Shown here in pieces: positions 1 through 8,379 of a stretch of 64,000 nucleotides of DNA. The DNA is from Parasphingopyxis sp. (lineage in GTDB: Bacteria > Pseudomonadota > Alphaproteobacteria > Sphingomonadales > Sphingomonadaceae). The notes beneath the pieces are model-generated. The model did no database searches. It had not been told where the DNA came from and saw only the letters and a program-made list of their open reading frames with translations. Location of the stretch: NCBI RefSeq assembly GCF_028279465.1, contig NZ_JANQNS010000007.1, positions 1 through 64,000 of the forward strand, given 5' to 3'. How positions within the stretch are numbered: position 1 is the first letter of the stretch; every line of letters starts with the position of its first letter. Position numbers and translations under genes: made by a program.

Positions 1-130
1 ACTCGACCTTTCGGTCGAGCGCGGCACCGGCCCACTCCCCCTCCCGACCTCCCACAGGGTACACTTAATGGGAGGTCGGGAGGGGGAGTGGGCCGGTGCC
101 GCGATTTTCCGATAGGAAAATTCTGACAAA
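1..130. repeat. Composite palindromic element, copy 1 (left end cut by window)
   Basis: A perfect 34-bp inverted repeat (21-54 against 69-102) has a 14-nt loop, CAGGGTACACTTAA. It is flanked by two small hairpins with 7-bp stems and 4-nt loops (2-8/13-19 and 104-110/115-121). The right end is TCTGACAAA (122-130). The same architecture recurs at 18053-18190, where the left end TTTGTCAGA is the inverse of the right end. By alignment, copy 1 lacks only about 8 bases before the window. It lies just past the stop of the CapA-like gene. It may act as a terminator or be a MITE-like element; no transposase is near. Confidence 0.85.
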
Positions 131-136
131 TAACCC

Positions 137-1348
137 TTAGCTACCCGGCCAGCTTACCCGTCCGCTAGCGTCGATCCTCACGCCGGTCTCGGGGAAATCG
201 CGCACCGTCAGCTCGGCCGTCCGTTGAGCGGCGGCGTTGCTGCGATCAAGATAGGGGCCGCCGGGGCGATCCTGCCGCGCCGAGACGATATCGGCCGAAA
301 CCAACGCCCCCTCCGCATCGACTTCCAGCCGCGCGATCGGGGCGAGACCGTTATGACCACGCACGTTGAACCGGCCATAGGTCCAGAAATTGCCGAGACT
401 GTAGGCTATGAATCGGCCCTGATAGACTTCGACGGCGCGCGGGATGTGCGGCCCGTGGCAAAAAACGATATCGGCGCCGGCACTAACGGCCGTACGCGCG
501 AACAGGAACGGATTGCCGCGATTTTCATCAAGATACGTCTCGGTCTCGCGGGTCACGCGATGATAGTCCGCCCCTTCCGCGCCAATATGGCAAGAGACGA
601 TAACGATATCGGCCTGCGCATCGGCCGCCTGCACCATTTCCCTCACGCGCGCATAATTGCCCACGCTTAGAAGCCCCGGATTATGACCAAAGGCGACCAG
701 CGCGACCCGCCGCCCATCGTCCAGCGTCTGGACGCCGATCCGCATGCCATCCCGATCCCCGCCGGCAACGACGATGCCTACCCGGCGCAGATTGTCGACG
801 GTCGCCGTGCGCCCACTCTCGCCGAAATCGCGCGCATGGTTGTTCGCATGCGACATCAGCGTAAAGCCGACGCGCCGGAGATAATCGGCATGGAATGGTG
901 GGCTGCGGAACACATAGCAAAAGCGCGGATTGCCGCAGGTCTTGGCATCCTCATCGCTCGAATGGATGGTGCCTTCATAATTGCCGAACACGACATCGGC
1001 CGCGCCGAACATTTCCACGAGTTCCGGGCCCATCACCGTCACCGGATCGCCGTTCGGCGTTACGCGTGGATCCATGCCAGGCTGTGGCCAGTCGCTGCCC
1101 ATCATGATGTCGCCGACACCGAGGATCGCATAAGTGCGTTCTTCAGGTTCGGTGACCGTTTCCGGCTCTGCCTGTGCCGGCGCTTGTTCATCGGCTGAAT
1201 TCTGGATCGGCTGATCTGATATCCGGTCGCCCAAAATCTCATCGACGACCATCGCAGCGGGCGCGCTATGCCCATCCGTGCAGGAACCGAGCGCCGTGCC
1301 TGCCGCTACGCCCAGGGCAATCGTCAGGATCAGCGGCAATCGATGCAT
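137..1348 (-). CDS. CapA family lipoprotein (poly-gamma-glutamate synthesis-type metallophosphatase fold)
   Basis: This 403-aa protein belongs to the CapA/PGA_cap family. GVGDIMMGSDW carries the first metal-binding Asp, NYEG and SHANNHARDFG follow, and FCHGPHIPRAVE and AYSLGNFWTYG lie near the C-terminus, all in family order. The start at 1348 gives MHRLPLILTIALG, a signal peptide ending in LGSC, so it is probably a lipoprotein. An upstream in-frame start at 1384 would add 12 charged residues before the signal and is less likely. Related proteins take part in capsule polyglutamate handling, but no other cap gene is near, so the substrate is unknown. The gene is monocistronic and divergent from the SleB-type gene at 1762. 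Confidence 0.85.
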   Translation of the reverse strand: MHRLPLILTIALGVAAGTALGSCTDGHSAPAAMVVDEILGDRISDQPIQNSADEQAPAQAEPETVTEPEERTYAILGVGDIMMGSDWPQPGMDPRVTPNGDPVTVMGPELVEMFGAADVVFGNYEGTIHSSDEDAKTCGNPRFCYVFRSPPFHADYLRRVGFTLMSHANNHARDFGESGRTATVDNLRRVGIVVAGGDRDGMRIGVQTLDDGRRVALVAFGHNPGLLSVGNYARVREMVQAADAQADIVIVSCHIGAEGADYHRVTRETETYLDENRGNPFLFARTAVSAGADIVFCHGPHIPRAVEVYQGRFIAYSLGNFWTYGRFNVRGHNGLAPIARLEVDAEGALVSADIVSARQDRPGGPYLDRSNAAAQRTAELTVRDFPETGVRIDASGRVSWPGS

Positions 1349-1761
1349 TTCTTCCTCATCAGATGGTCCGAAATCGCGGTCCAAGCTCGATTCTCTCGAA
1401 TATTTAGCAGACCGGACGGGCGATCGGCGAGTCGTTTCGACTCCCGGCCGGATTCATCGAAAATTTGCTAAGTTTCTTTTTGAAACTGGTTAACAGCCCA
1501 TGTTTTAGAATAGCTTAGGAGAAATGGAGCTGAAAAATCCTTGTAATTATGTTGCGCAAGTCGTCGCGTTGGGTTCTCCACTCATCGTAATCCGCTTGTA
1601 ATGCTGCACTGCACAATGCAGATAGGCATCAGCAAAAAAGGCACAGGTGCGTCGCATGGGCGTCCGCTGTGCAAGCCGTGAAATGCGGGTGGGTCAGCAT
1701 ATAGTGTGAGTGTGTTTTTGGCGCTGGCCCGCGCCTCTTTCGCGCACGGAATGGAGATTTT
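1349..1761. other. 413-nt divergent intergenic region
   Basis: This gap separates the divergent CapA-like and SleB-like genes and must hold both promoters. I see no convincing small ORF. Two short inverted repeats are visible: AGTTTC/GAAACT (1471-1476/1482-1487, 5-nt loop) and CTGCA/TGCAG (1604-1608/1617-1621). Base composition is more AT-rich than the flanking genes around 1455-1560. The last bases carry the GGAG ribosome site at 1753-1756 for the gene at 1762. Confidence 0.5.
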
Positions 1762-2403
1762 ATGTCCTTCGGACGTAAACATGTGATTTTTGGAGTGTCG
1801 GCGATGGTCGCGGCCACGGTAGTCGCGTTGCCGATGGCCACCGGTTTCGCATTCGGAAGCGATGAGCAGATCAGCGCGGAAGCCGATAGCGAATTGCTTG
1901 CCGCGGGCGGCGTTGAAACCGAAGTCCCGGTACAGGACGGCGAAGTCGTCGAGCCGGTTATCGCGCTTGACGCGGAAGTCGAGGCTGTTGCCGCGGACGC
2001 CGAAGCGGCGCCGGTCGAGGTTACGGCGATCAACGATACGGTCGATGCCGATCTGATCTGCCTGACCAAGATCGTTCGCCACGAGGCGGCCAATCAATCG
2101 ATGACGGGCCAGCTCGCCGTCGCGCAGCTCGTCATGAACCGCGTCAATTCGCCGCGCTTCCCGAATACAATCTGCGCAGTCGCGCATCAGAGTGGGCAGT
2201 TCTTCAATACGAACGCCTATAACCCTTCGCGCAACGACCAGCGCTGGGCCAATGCACTGGAAGCCGCGATCGACGCGCGCAACGGGATCAGCGATCCGGT
2301 TGTCGGCGATGCAGTCTTCTACCACGCGGCCTATGTCAGCCCGCGTTTTCACCGGTCGCGCCCGCGCGTGACGCAGATCGAAGATCATATCTTTTACCGG
2401 TAG
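1762..2403 (+). CDS. SleB-type cell wall hydrolase (Hydrolase_2), paralogue 1
   Basis: This 213-aa protein has a hydrophobic signal or anchor (MSFGRKHVIFGVSAMVAATV), an acidic Ala/Glu/Val-rich linker to about residue 90, and a C-terminal SleB/Hydrolase_2 domain. The domain reads LTKIVRHEAANQSMTGQLAV, then AQLVMNRVNSPRFPNTICAV, with the catalytic-type Glu in RHEA. Family members are peptidoglycan lytic enzymes or amidases used in spore germination or wall remodelling; here the role would be periplasmic wall turnover. GGAG at 1753-1756 fixes the start. A paralogue with the same first residues lies at 6817. A Rho-independent terminator follows directly. Confidence 0.85.
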   Translation: MSFGRKHVIFGVSAMVAATVVALPMATGFAFGSDEQISAEADSELLAAGGVETEVPVQDGEVVEPVIALDAEVEAVAADAEAAPVEVTAINDTVDADLICLTKIVRHEAANQSMTGQLAVAQLVMNRVNSPRFPNTICAVAHQSGQFFNTNAYNPSRNDQRWANALEAAIDARNGISDPVVGDAVFYHAAYVSPRFHRSRPRVTQIEDHIFYR

Positions 2404-2429
2404 AGTTCCCCCTCTCTACGGGTCGCAGG

Positions 2430-2462
2430 GGCCGTCTTCCCATCTCGGGAAGGCGGCCTTTT
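2430..2462 (+). terminator. Rho-independent terminator after the first SleB-type gene
   Basis: A 12-bp stem (2430-2441 with 2447-2458, one G-U pair) has a 5-nt loop and is followed by TTTT (2459-2462). It sits 27 nt after the stop at 2403. The opposite gene ends at 2464, so the hairpin may also serve the minus strand, though only the plus side has the T run. Confidence 0.85.
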
Positions 2463-2463
2463 G

Positions 2464-2904
2464 CTATTCGGGCGAGAAGCCCGGGCTGTCCGCGCCTTCA
2501 GACTCTGAAGTTTGGCCGCCGGGCTCCACAGTATCGCCGCGCTGATCGTCCGAACCGAACTCGATAGCCTTGATGCCGTCCCACCATTCGCTCATCGCCG
2601 CGACCGGCCGGTCGAGATAGAAGCGCTCGGTCTGCCGGTACCAGCCATCGGTGATCGCGACGATCCGCTCGCTTTGCGGCCCGGGCTCAAGTTCGAACGC
2701 CCAGCCGCGCAACGCATCGGCATTAAACAGCATCAATACGCCTGTGGCCACCGCGATGGCGATCGACGTCCAGAGCAGCGGATTCCGCTCCTCTTCTTCG
2801 GACTCCGGCAGGTCGACGGGCGACGTCATGTCCGCACCGCCGCTCGGATTGGTGAGCGGCGCCTTGTCGGCGGGTTCGGTCAGCAATTTGTCGGTATCGG
2901 TCAT
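2464..2904 (-). CDS. Hypothetical single-TM protein of the O-acylation cluster
   Basis: I do not recognise this 146-aa protein. The first ~40 residues are acidic and Pro/Ser-rich, a hydrophobic segment (LLWTSIAIAVATGVLMLF, about 43-60) forms one TM helix, and the rest is an acidic, Trp-containing region that would be periplasmic. It starts 15 nt after the MBOAT gene stop and is last in the four-gene minus-strand cluster. A role as an accessory or anchoring subunit of the acyl-transfer machinery is inferred from position only. Confidence 0.7.
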   Translation of the reverse strand: MTDTDKLLTEPADKAPLTNPSGGADMTSPVDLPESEEEERNPLLWTSIAIAVATGVLMLFNADALRGWAFELEPGPQSERIVAITDGWYRQTERFYLDRPVAAMSEWWDGIKAIEFGSDDQRGDTVEPGGQTSESEGADSPGFSPE

Positions 2905-2919
2905 CGCTCTGCTTTCCGC

Positions 2920-4329
2920 CTAAAACTGGTAGTAGATAAACGGTTCGACGCCCTCGGGCCGCATCGCGTCGATAATGAGAATCAGGAAACCGGTCGCGAG
3001 CCCGACCAGCGCCGCCGATTGGGTGCGGACCTTGATCGCCGCGCGCTGGATCGCATCGGGCGGCAGTGTATGAAGCGCGGTACCGAAAATGATCAGCGCG
3101 AGGCCGAGCGGCGTCAGCGTCGTCGTCGAGAAATCGAACGCGGCGAGACCGGCCAGATACTGGCTGGCGTCCGCGAAGGTTGCCGAGCGGAAGAATATCC
3201 AGGCCAAAGTCACGATATGGAAGGTGATGATGATCCCGGCCGCGGCGGGCAGTTGTGGCCAGTGATCTGGCCGATATTCGCGCCAGACGCGTTCGGCGAC
3301 CAGCACCCCGCCATGGATCGCGCCCCAGATCACGAAGTTCCAGCTCGCGCCGTGCCAGAGGCCGCCGAGCAGCATCGTTGTCATCAGAGCGAAGTAAAGC
3401 CGCCTGCGGCCGTGGCGGCTGCCGCCGAGCGAAATGTAGAGATAATCGCGCAGCCAACTCGACAGGCTGATATGCCAGCGCCGCCAGAAATCCTGCAGGC
3501 TCGCGGCCCGATAGGGCTGGTTGAAATTGTGCGGAAAGCGATAGCCGAGCAGCGCAGCCAGTCCAATCGCCATATCGCTATAGGCCGAGAAGTCGCAATA
3601 GATCTGCACGGCATAACCATAGGCCGCGAGGATCAAATCGAGCGTCGAATGCGCGCTGGGATCGAAAAAGACCGGATCGACGAACTCTGTCGCCAGATAG
3701 GAAGCGATCACCGCTTTCTTGAACAGCCCCCAGACGATCAGCAGGATACCGATCGCCGCCATGCCCTGGGTGATTTTCGGGACGCTCTGGAATTGCGGGA
3801 TCAGGTGCGAAGCACGGACAATCGGGCCCGCGACAAGATGCGGGAAGAAGCTCATCAGCAAGACCATATCGAGCAGCTTCGCCGGCTCTGTCTGCCGCCG
3901 GTAGATGTCGATCAGGTAGCTCATGCCCTGGAAGGTGAAGAAGGAGATGCCGACCGGCAGGACGACCTGCATAATGGTGAGGTCGCGTTCCCAGCCCAGC
4001 CCCGTCAGCAGCGCCGCGAACTGCTCCATGAAGAAGCCGTAATATTTGAACCAACCGAGTATGCAGAGGTTCGCAATCACGCCGAGGACGAGGAACAGCT
4101 TGCGCCGCTTCTGATCGTCCTGGAAGTGAATGATCAGCCAGGCCGCGCCCCAGTTCAGAAAACCCGACAGGATGAGCAGGGCGACGAAACGCCAGTCCCA
4201 GGCCCCATAGAAGAACCAGCTCGCGATCAGCAGGAATATCTTGCGCCATTCGTTGGACGCCTTGAGCCCCCATGCAACGATATAGACGGCCAGAAAGAAC
4301 AGCCCGAAGGTAAGGGTCGGAAACAGCAT
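2920..4329 (-). CDS. MBOAT family O-acyltransferase (AlgI/PatA-like)
   Basis: This 469-aa multi-span membrane protein carries the MBOAT motifs FWRRWHISLS (281-290) and GGLWHGASWNF (322-332), the latter with the conserved His at 326. WLRDYLYISLGGSR lies between them, as in AlgI, DltB and PatA. Such proteins pass acyl groups, usually acetyl, across the inner membrane to a periplasmic transferase that modifies polysaccharide or peptidoglycan. The two SGNH-fold proteins encoded just upstream (6 nt and one gene further) are the expected periplasmic partners. The final substrate (alginate-like polymer, peptidoglycan or other) cannot be told, because no polysaccharide synthase gene is in the window. 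Confidence 0.92.
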   Translation of the reverse strand: MLFPTLTFGLFFLAVYIVAWGLKASNEWRKIFLLIASWFFYGAWDWRFVALLILSGFLNWGAAWLIIHFQDDQKRRKLFLVLGVIANLCILGWFKYYGFFMEQFAALLTGLGWERDLTIMQVVLPVGISFFTFQGMSYLIDIYRRQTEPAKLLDMVLLMSFFPHLVAGPIVRASHLIPQFQSVPKITQGMAAIGILLIVWGLFKKAVIASYLATEFVDPVFFDPSAHSTLDLILAAYGYAVQIYCDFSAYSDMAIGLAALLGYRFPHNFNQPYRAASLQDFWRRWHISLSSWLRDYLYISLGGSRHGRRRLYFALMTTMLLGGLWHGASWNFVIWGAIHGGVLVAERVWREYRPDHWPQLPAAAGIIITFHIVTLAWIFFRSATFADASQYLAGLAAFDFSTTTLTPLGLALIIFGTALHTLPPDAIQRAAIKVRTQSAALVGLATGFLILIIDAMRPEGVEPFIYYQF

Positions 4330-4335
4330 GCAGCG

Positions 4336-5583
4336 TTAGCGTTCGCTGCTCGCCGCCGCCGCTCTTTCCAGATCGGCAAACAGCATTTGACCGATCCTTG
4401 CGCCCCCGGTCTGATTGAAATGCACTCTGTCGCCGCGCATCAGCTCACGGCTGCGCCAGCGATGCGCGCCACACCGGCCGCCCATCGCCGCGTTCCAGTC
4501 CCAAAATGCGAGACCCATATCGCGCGCGACGCGCCGCTGCCGGTCCCTGAGTTCGGCAAGCAAGGTCGGCGTATACCAGGGCCGCCCGCCGCTATTCACG
4601 CCTGGCGGGTCCGCGCAGGGTACGGGCGCGCCGAAGTTATCGGCAAGTCCGCGATTGCGCGTATTCGCGTCGGGCGCGCCGATAAGCAAAATCGGGATAT
4701 CTCGCCCGGCGAGGCGGCGCAGACGGTTCACTTGCACGCGCAGATCGCCTTCAAATTCGGATGGTGCGAGTTGTTGCGAAAAACCCTCATTGGTTCCGAA
4801 AGCGATGACCAGCAGATCGGGATCATAGGCAGCAAGCTCGGCTCGAACGACTTCGTCGCTCGACCGGCCGACATGGACGAATTGCGAACCGCTGACACCG
4901 AGATTGGAGAGCGCGACCCCACCCTCGCGCATCATCGTCGCGAAGGAGGTGACGGTCACGACCCGGTCGTCTTCGGTCGTCACCGATGCGCCAAGCTGCG
5001 GGAAATCGCTATCCATGGTCCGGCACACCGTACGCTGGCCCGGCCCGTCCAGCTCGAACCGTTCGGTCTCGAAGCCGAGCCGCATCGTCAGCGTGCCGGC
5101 GTCAGGCTGGCTGATCGCGCAGACGATGATGCGGTTGAAGCCCTGGTCCGGCGTATCGGCGGAGATGCCGAGCATCTCGCCCTCGGCGCGCGCCGTCTGG
5201 CTAAAACCGGAGAGGCCGAGCGGGCGGCCATAATTGGCATAGCCGCGCCCGAAGGTGGAATTCACCTCCCAGCCGCTCGTCTGCGACGCGGTGACGCCCC
5301 AGGTCAGATAGCCGCCATAGGGCCGGCCGGCCGCCAATACCCCGCGACCGCCATGGCCGTATCGCTCGCGCAGTTCCTCGCGCCAGCCATTGGTGATCAT
5401 GTCGCCCGCAGTGTGGCTGTCGCCGAGCTGGAGGATATGGACGGGATCGCCGTCATCCCGTTCGCTCTCCGCCAGCGCCTCGAAGAAGGGCGCGATATTG
5501 TCGGCGTAGCAAAGCCGCTCGGTGCAGACTTCGGGGGTCGACTGGCTCGCCGCCAGCGCCGCGATAACGATGCCGGCCTTCAT
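4336..5583 (-). CDS. Exported SGNH/GDSL-type O-acyltransferase or esterase
   Basis: This 415-aa protein has a short signal (MKAGIVIAALAASQS). Block I is LQLGDSHTAGDMI (nucleophile Ser), a block III-like site is AFGTNEG, and block V is GDRVHFNQTGG with the Asp-His pair. This layout suits an AlgX/PatB-like periplasmic transferase or esterase. Its ATG overlaps the stop of the preceding gene as ATGA (5580-5583), so the two are translationally coupled, and the MBOAT gene starts 6 nt downstream. It probably takes acyl groups delivered by that membrane protein. Whether it adds or removes acetyl cannot be decided from sequence. Confidence 0.8.
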   Translation of the reverse strand: MKAGIVIAALAASQSTPEVCTERLCYADNIAPFFEALAESERDDGDPVHILQLGDSHTAGDMITNGWREELRERYGHGGRGVLAAGRPYGGYLTWGVTASQTSGWEVNSTFGRGYANYGRPLGLSGFSQTARAEGEMLGISADTPDQGFNRIIVCAISQPDAGTLTMRLGFETERFELDGPGQRTVCRTMDSDFPQLGASVTTEDDRVVTVTSFATMMREGGVALSNLGVSGSQFVHVGRSSDEVVRAELAAYDPDLLVIAFGTNEGFSQQLAPSEFEGDLRVQVNRLRRLAGRDIPILLIGAPDANTRNRGLADNFGAPVPCADPPGVNSGGRPWYTPTLLAELRDRQRRVARDMGLAFWDWNAAMGGRCGAHRWRSRELMRGDRVHFNQTGGARIGQMLFADLERAAAASSER

Positions 5584-6497
5584 CCGGCCGCTTGCTCCGA
5601 ACCTTCGCCGCGCCGTTCGCGCTCGCGCATCGCTTCGGCCCGCGCATTGTCGACATAGCCGCGGATGCGCTGCTCGAGCCCGCGGGTCAGGAAGCCATAG
5701 CCCTGCCCCGTCATGTGAATACCGTCATTGGCCCGCGCCATGGTACGTTCGCCGGTCTCGGGATCGGGCAGATAGGCCGCATATTGGCCGTTCTCGTCGA
5801 CGCTCAGCGGCACCGTATCGATGAACGGCACGCCGAGTTCGCGCATGCGCGCGGCGTAAAAAGCGTTCTGCTGCTGGATCTGCGCATCGAAATTGGCGCG
5901 CCGCATCCGGGGCAGTCCGACCCAGTAAACGATCGCGCCGCGATCGCGCAGCAGCTGCACGACGGCATCGACACGGCCACCGACAATCTCCTGCCATTCC
6001 GCGCTCATGAATTCCGCGCCGGATCCGCCGGAATAAATGCCCTGCGTATCGTTGGCGCCGAAGGACAGGACGGCAATATCGATCGGCTGGATATCGAGCT
6101 TGTCCTCGATATCCTCGAGAATGTTCATGCTGCGATAGCGGGTGAAGCCTGTCGATTGCTGGGAAAATTGGTGGACGACGAAATCCTCGTCGCCACGAAA
6201 GGATCGATAGAGCGCTGCCCAAAGCCCGTCGCCGAAACTGTCCCCGAACACGCCGATCTGCACCGGTTCGCCCTCGGCCAGCGAATTGGTCAGGCTGCGG
6301 TTGAACTGCACCGCGCACTCGGTCGGCGTGGCCTCCGAAGACTCGGTCTCGGCCGGCAGAACGATCGGGGCCGGGGCACTCGCGACGGCCTCGTCCGTCT
6401 CGCCGCCGCCGAGAAAGGCCAATCCGATTACCGCTCCGACCGCGACGCCGATGAACAGCACGGCCGTGCGATCAAGCAACAGAATCAACTTGTCCAA
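5580..6497 (-). CDS. Membrane-anchored SGNH hydrolase (DUF459-like)
   Basis: This 305-aa protein has an N-terminal TM helix (TAVLFIGVAVGAVIGLAFLG) and a periplasmic SGNH fold. Block I is VFGDSFGDGLW (nucleophile Ser), block III is LSFGANDTQG with the oxyanion Asn, and block V is DGIHMTGQGYGF with the Asp/His pair. It is the first gene of the minus-strand cluster and is coupled to the second SGNH gene by a 4-nt overlap. Two different SGNH proteins beside one MBOAT suggest a division of labour such as transfer and editing. Product assignment is by fold; the substrate is unknown. Confidence 0.8.
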   Translation of the reverse strand: MDKLILLLDRTAVLFIGVAVGAVIGLAFLGGGETDEAVASAPAPIVLPAETESSEATPTECAVQFNRSLTNSLAEGEPVQIGVFGDSFGDGLWAALYRSFRGDEDFVVHQFSQQSTGFTRYRSMNILEDIEDKLDIQPIDIAVLSFGANDTQGIYSGGSGAEFMSAEWQEIVGGRVDAVVQLLRDRGAIVYWVGLPRMRRANFDAQIQQQNAFYAARMRELGVPFIDTVPLSVDENGQYAAYLPDPETGERTMARANDGIHMTGQGYGFLTRGLEQRIRGYVDNARAEAMRERERRGEGSEQAAG

Positions 6498-6816
6498 AGC
6501 GCCTCTCCGTCTCTTGCCGCGCGTTCATGTCCAATGGCGCTTGGCTTGGCAAGCGCCGCGCCACGCAACCCATCGATAGCTTGGGTTAGGTGAACGCACG
6601 CGATACGAAAAGACCGGATTTCGCCTGACCTACCGGCCCATATCGCGTGAAATTAATCACTTCGATCCTGCAACATTATTACACGGCTGATCGCATTCCC
6701 CAGTCCGTTCGTCCGAATGCGATTTGAAATCGCCATGGGCGGTCGGCAGATAGCGTGAAACCGAGAATGGGCCTGCGCGCCTGCGTAACCCGTCCGGCAT
6801 TCAATTGGAGCAGACG
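6498..6816. other. 319-nt divergent intergenic region
   Basis: This gap lies between the start of the O-acylation cluster (minus strand) and the second SleB-type gene (plus strand). Both promoters must be here. I see no ORF with coding character, no strong hairpin and no repeat. The only clear signal is GGAG at 6807-6810 for the gene starting at 6817. Confidence 0.5.
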
Positions 6817-7470
6817 ATGTCCTTTGGACGCAAAAGACTGATTTTCGGCCTGTCGGCGCTCGCGACCATATTGGGCGCAAGCATGCCGATGACCTCTGGT
6901 GTCGCCTCGGAGAACAGCGAAAGCGCGATTTCAGCGACAGATGACGCGGCCCTGTTGGCCGAAGCCGGGCTCGACGCCTCCCTGCCCGAACGCTTCATCG
7001 CACCGGTCGAGGAACAGGTGATCGACCTCGACGCGATGAGCGGAAACGCGCCCGAAGAGGATGCGCCTTCCGAAAGCGAAGCAGCCGCGGCCACGATCAA
7101 CGATGCCCATGACGAGGAACTGGAATGCCTCGTCCGCACGATCAGCAACGAAGCGCGCGGCGAACCGCGCGAGGGGCAGCTTGCCGTGGCGCAGGTCGTC
7201 ATGAACCGCGTCGCCTCTCCGCTATTCCCGAATACGATCTGCGGCGTCGTCTATCAGCGGCATCAGTTCTCGAATATCCGCCGCCACCAGCCGAACCGCT
7301 CGGGCCCGCTCTGGGACCGTATGGTCGAGATCGCGATAGATGCCCGCAACGGGGTTAGCGAACCCGTCGTTGGCAATGCGCTGTTCTTCCATGCCGGTTA
7401 TGTCCGCCCCCGCTTTTCGCGTACGCGCGAACGCGTCGCACAGATCGGCGGCCATATCTTCTACCGGTAA
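6817..7470 (+). CDS. SleB-type cell wall hydrolase (Hydrolase_2), paralogue 2
   Basis: This 217-aa protein shares its N-terminus (MSFGRK-IFG-SA pattern) and domain plan with the gene at 1762: signal or anchor, acidic linker, then a SleB domain with LVRTISNEARGEPREGQLAV and VMNRVASPLFPNTICGVVYQ. The catalytic-type Glu is in SNEARGE. The ATG at 6817, 6 nt after GGAG, is preferred over an in-frame TTG at 6805 because only the ATG lines up with the paralogue. The C-termini are also alike (RERVAQIGGHIFYR here, RPRVTQIEDHIFYR there). The pair probably arose by duplication that placed the O-acylation genes between them. Confidence 0.85.
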   Translation: MSFGRKRLIFGLSALATILGASMPMTSGVASENSESAISATDDAALLAEAGLDASLPERFIAPVEEQVIDLDAMSGNAPEEDAPSESEAAAATINDAHDEELECLVRTISNEARGEPREGQLAVAQVVMNRVASPLFPNTICGVVYQRHQFSNIRRHQPNRSGPLWDRMVEIAIDARNGVSEPVVGNALFFHAGYVRPRFSRTRERVAQIGGHIFYR

Positions 7471-7554
7471 CCCGGTCCGACCCCACGGCGAACGCTCTCT
7501 CCCAGGTCTTGCGGGCCGGAATATTGCGCAGCCGCCAGTCATCGCGCAGACTAT

Positions 7555-7588
7555 GCGCGTTCTAACTGGGGCGCGTTCTAATTTGGGG
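7555..7588 (+). repeat. Short tandem direct repeat before a small membrane-protein gene
   Basis: GCGCGTTCTAACTGGG is followed immediately by GCGCGTTCTAATTTGGGG. Two ~16-nt units differ at a few bases and end 10 nt before the ATG at 7599. It may be a regulator half-site pair or slipped duplication; nothing else supports either. Confidence 0.5.
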
Positions 7589-7598
7589 GAGAGCAATT

Positions 7599-7811
7599 AT
7601 GAGCAGCACACCGCAACCGACCGATAAACCGAAAATGACCGGCAAGGATATCGCCTTCATCATAGCGGGGGCTGTTGTCGCGGCGACTATCACCTTCGGC
7701 CTGCTCGGCATTGGCGGCGCGATCGGCGGCGGCATTATCGGCCTCGGCGCGGCGCTCGGCAGCATTCCCTATTCGCAGCGTATGGCGGCCTGGAAGAAAA
7801 GCCAAGAATAG
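7599..7811 (+). CDS. Small Gly-rich membrane protein, unknown function
   Basis: This 70-aa protein has a polar N-terminus (MSSTPQPTDKPKMTGKD), one or two hydrophobic Ala/Gly/Ile-rich stretches (about 18-58: IAFIIAGAVVAATITFGL then GIGGAIGGGIIGLGAALG), and a basic C-terminal tail (AAWKKSQE). GGGGGAGAG at 7584-7592 is a strong ribosome site. I do not recognise a family. The gene is monocistronic and converges on the SRPBCC gene with a 13-nt gap. Confidence 0.75.
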   Translation: MSSTPQPTDKPKMTGKDIAFIIAGAVVAATITFGLLGIGGAIGGGIIGLGAALGSIPYSQRMAAWKKSQE

Positions 7812-7824
7812 CCACGCCGGGGAG

Positions 7825-8379
7825 TCAGGCGGCCGATTTCAGTCTGTCGCGATAATGCTCTTCTGCCTCCGCATGTTCGGCCCAAAAGGCACGGCGGGGC
7901 TCGCCGGTGAGTTCGTCGATAAGAATGCCGAGATGCGACTGCCAGCCGGCGGCCGCGCTGATCAGATGCGCAAAATCGCTGTGCGGCGACTGAATCAGCG
8001 TCAGCTTCACGCGATCGCCGATGGCAGCCAGCTCGATGCTGACTTTGCCTTCGTCCTCCGCACTGCCGAAATCGTCGCCTCCGAAATCACGAAACACGAG
8101 GCGGCGCGGCGGATCGAACTCGACAAGCGTGACCGCGAATGAAACGCCGCCTTTCAGCTCTGCGAACCGGTCGGGAAACGCTTCGTCGGATAGCTGGCCG
8201 TGATCGAACGCCAAGGTGAAGGTCTCGCCCGGCGTTTCCGTCATCGTGCCGCCGCAGAACCAGAGGGCGCGCTTTTCGGGGTCGACAAAATGCTCCCAGA
8301 CGCGCTCGATCGGCCCGGGCAAGTCGCGAACGAAGCGTAACGCGCCACTCTCCAATTGTGTGCCGAATTCTTCCTTCAT
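7825..8379 (-). CDS. SRPBCC/AHSA1-domain protein
   Basis: This 184-aa START-like protein opens with LRFVRDLPGPIERVWEHFVDP and contains ALWFCGG, typical of AHSA1 family members that pair with ArsR-type repressors. The ATG at 8379 overlaps the upstream ArsR stop as ATGA (8376-8379), so the two are coupled. A longer reading from 8433 would run inside the ArsR gene and is rejected. The helix-grip fold usually binds a small hydrophobic ligand; the ligand is unknown, and the pair probably forms a self-contained sensor module. Confidence 0.88.
   Translation of the reverse strand: MKEEFGTQLESGALRFVRDLPGPIERVWEHFVDPEKRALWFCGGTMTETPGETFTLAFDHGQLSDEAFPDRFAELKGGVSFAVTLVEFDPPRRLVFRDFGGDDFGSAEDEGKVSIELAAIGDRVKLTLIQSPHSDFAHLISAAAGWQSHLGILIDELTGEPRRAFWAEHAEAEEHYRDRLKSAA

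Noticed and set aside
2512-5658. A 1048-codon open frame on the plus strand
   Set aside because: It runs antisense through the MBOAT and SGNH genes, has His/Arg/Asp-rich shadow composition and no domain; it results from GC-rich codon use on the other strand.
7555-7588. Start of a CRISPR array
   Set aside because: Only two adjacent imperfect units with no spacers; no cas genes in the window.
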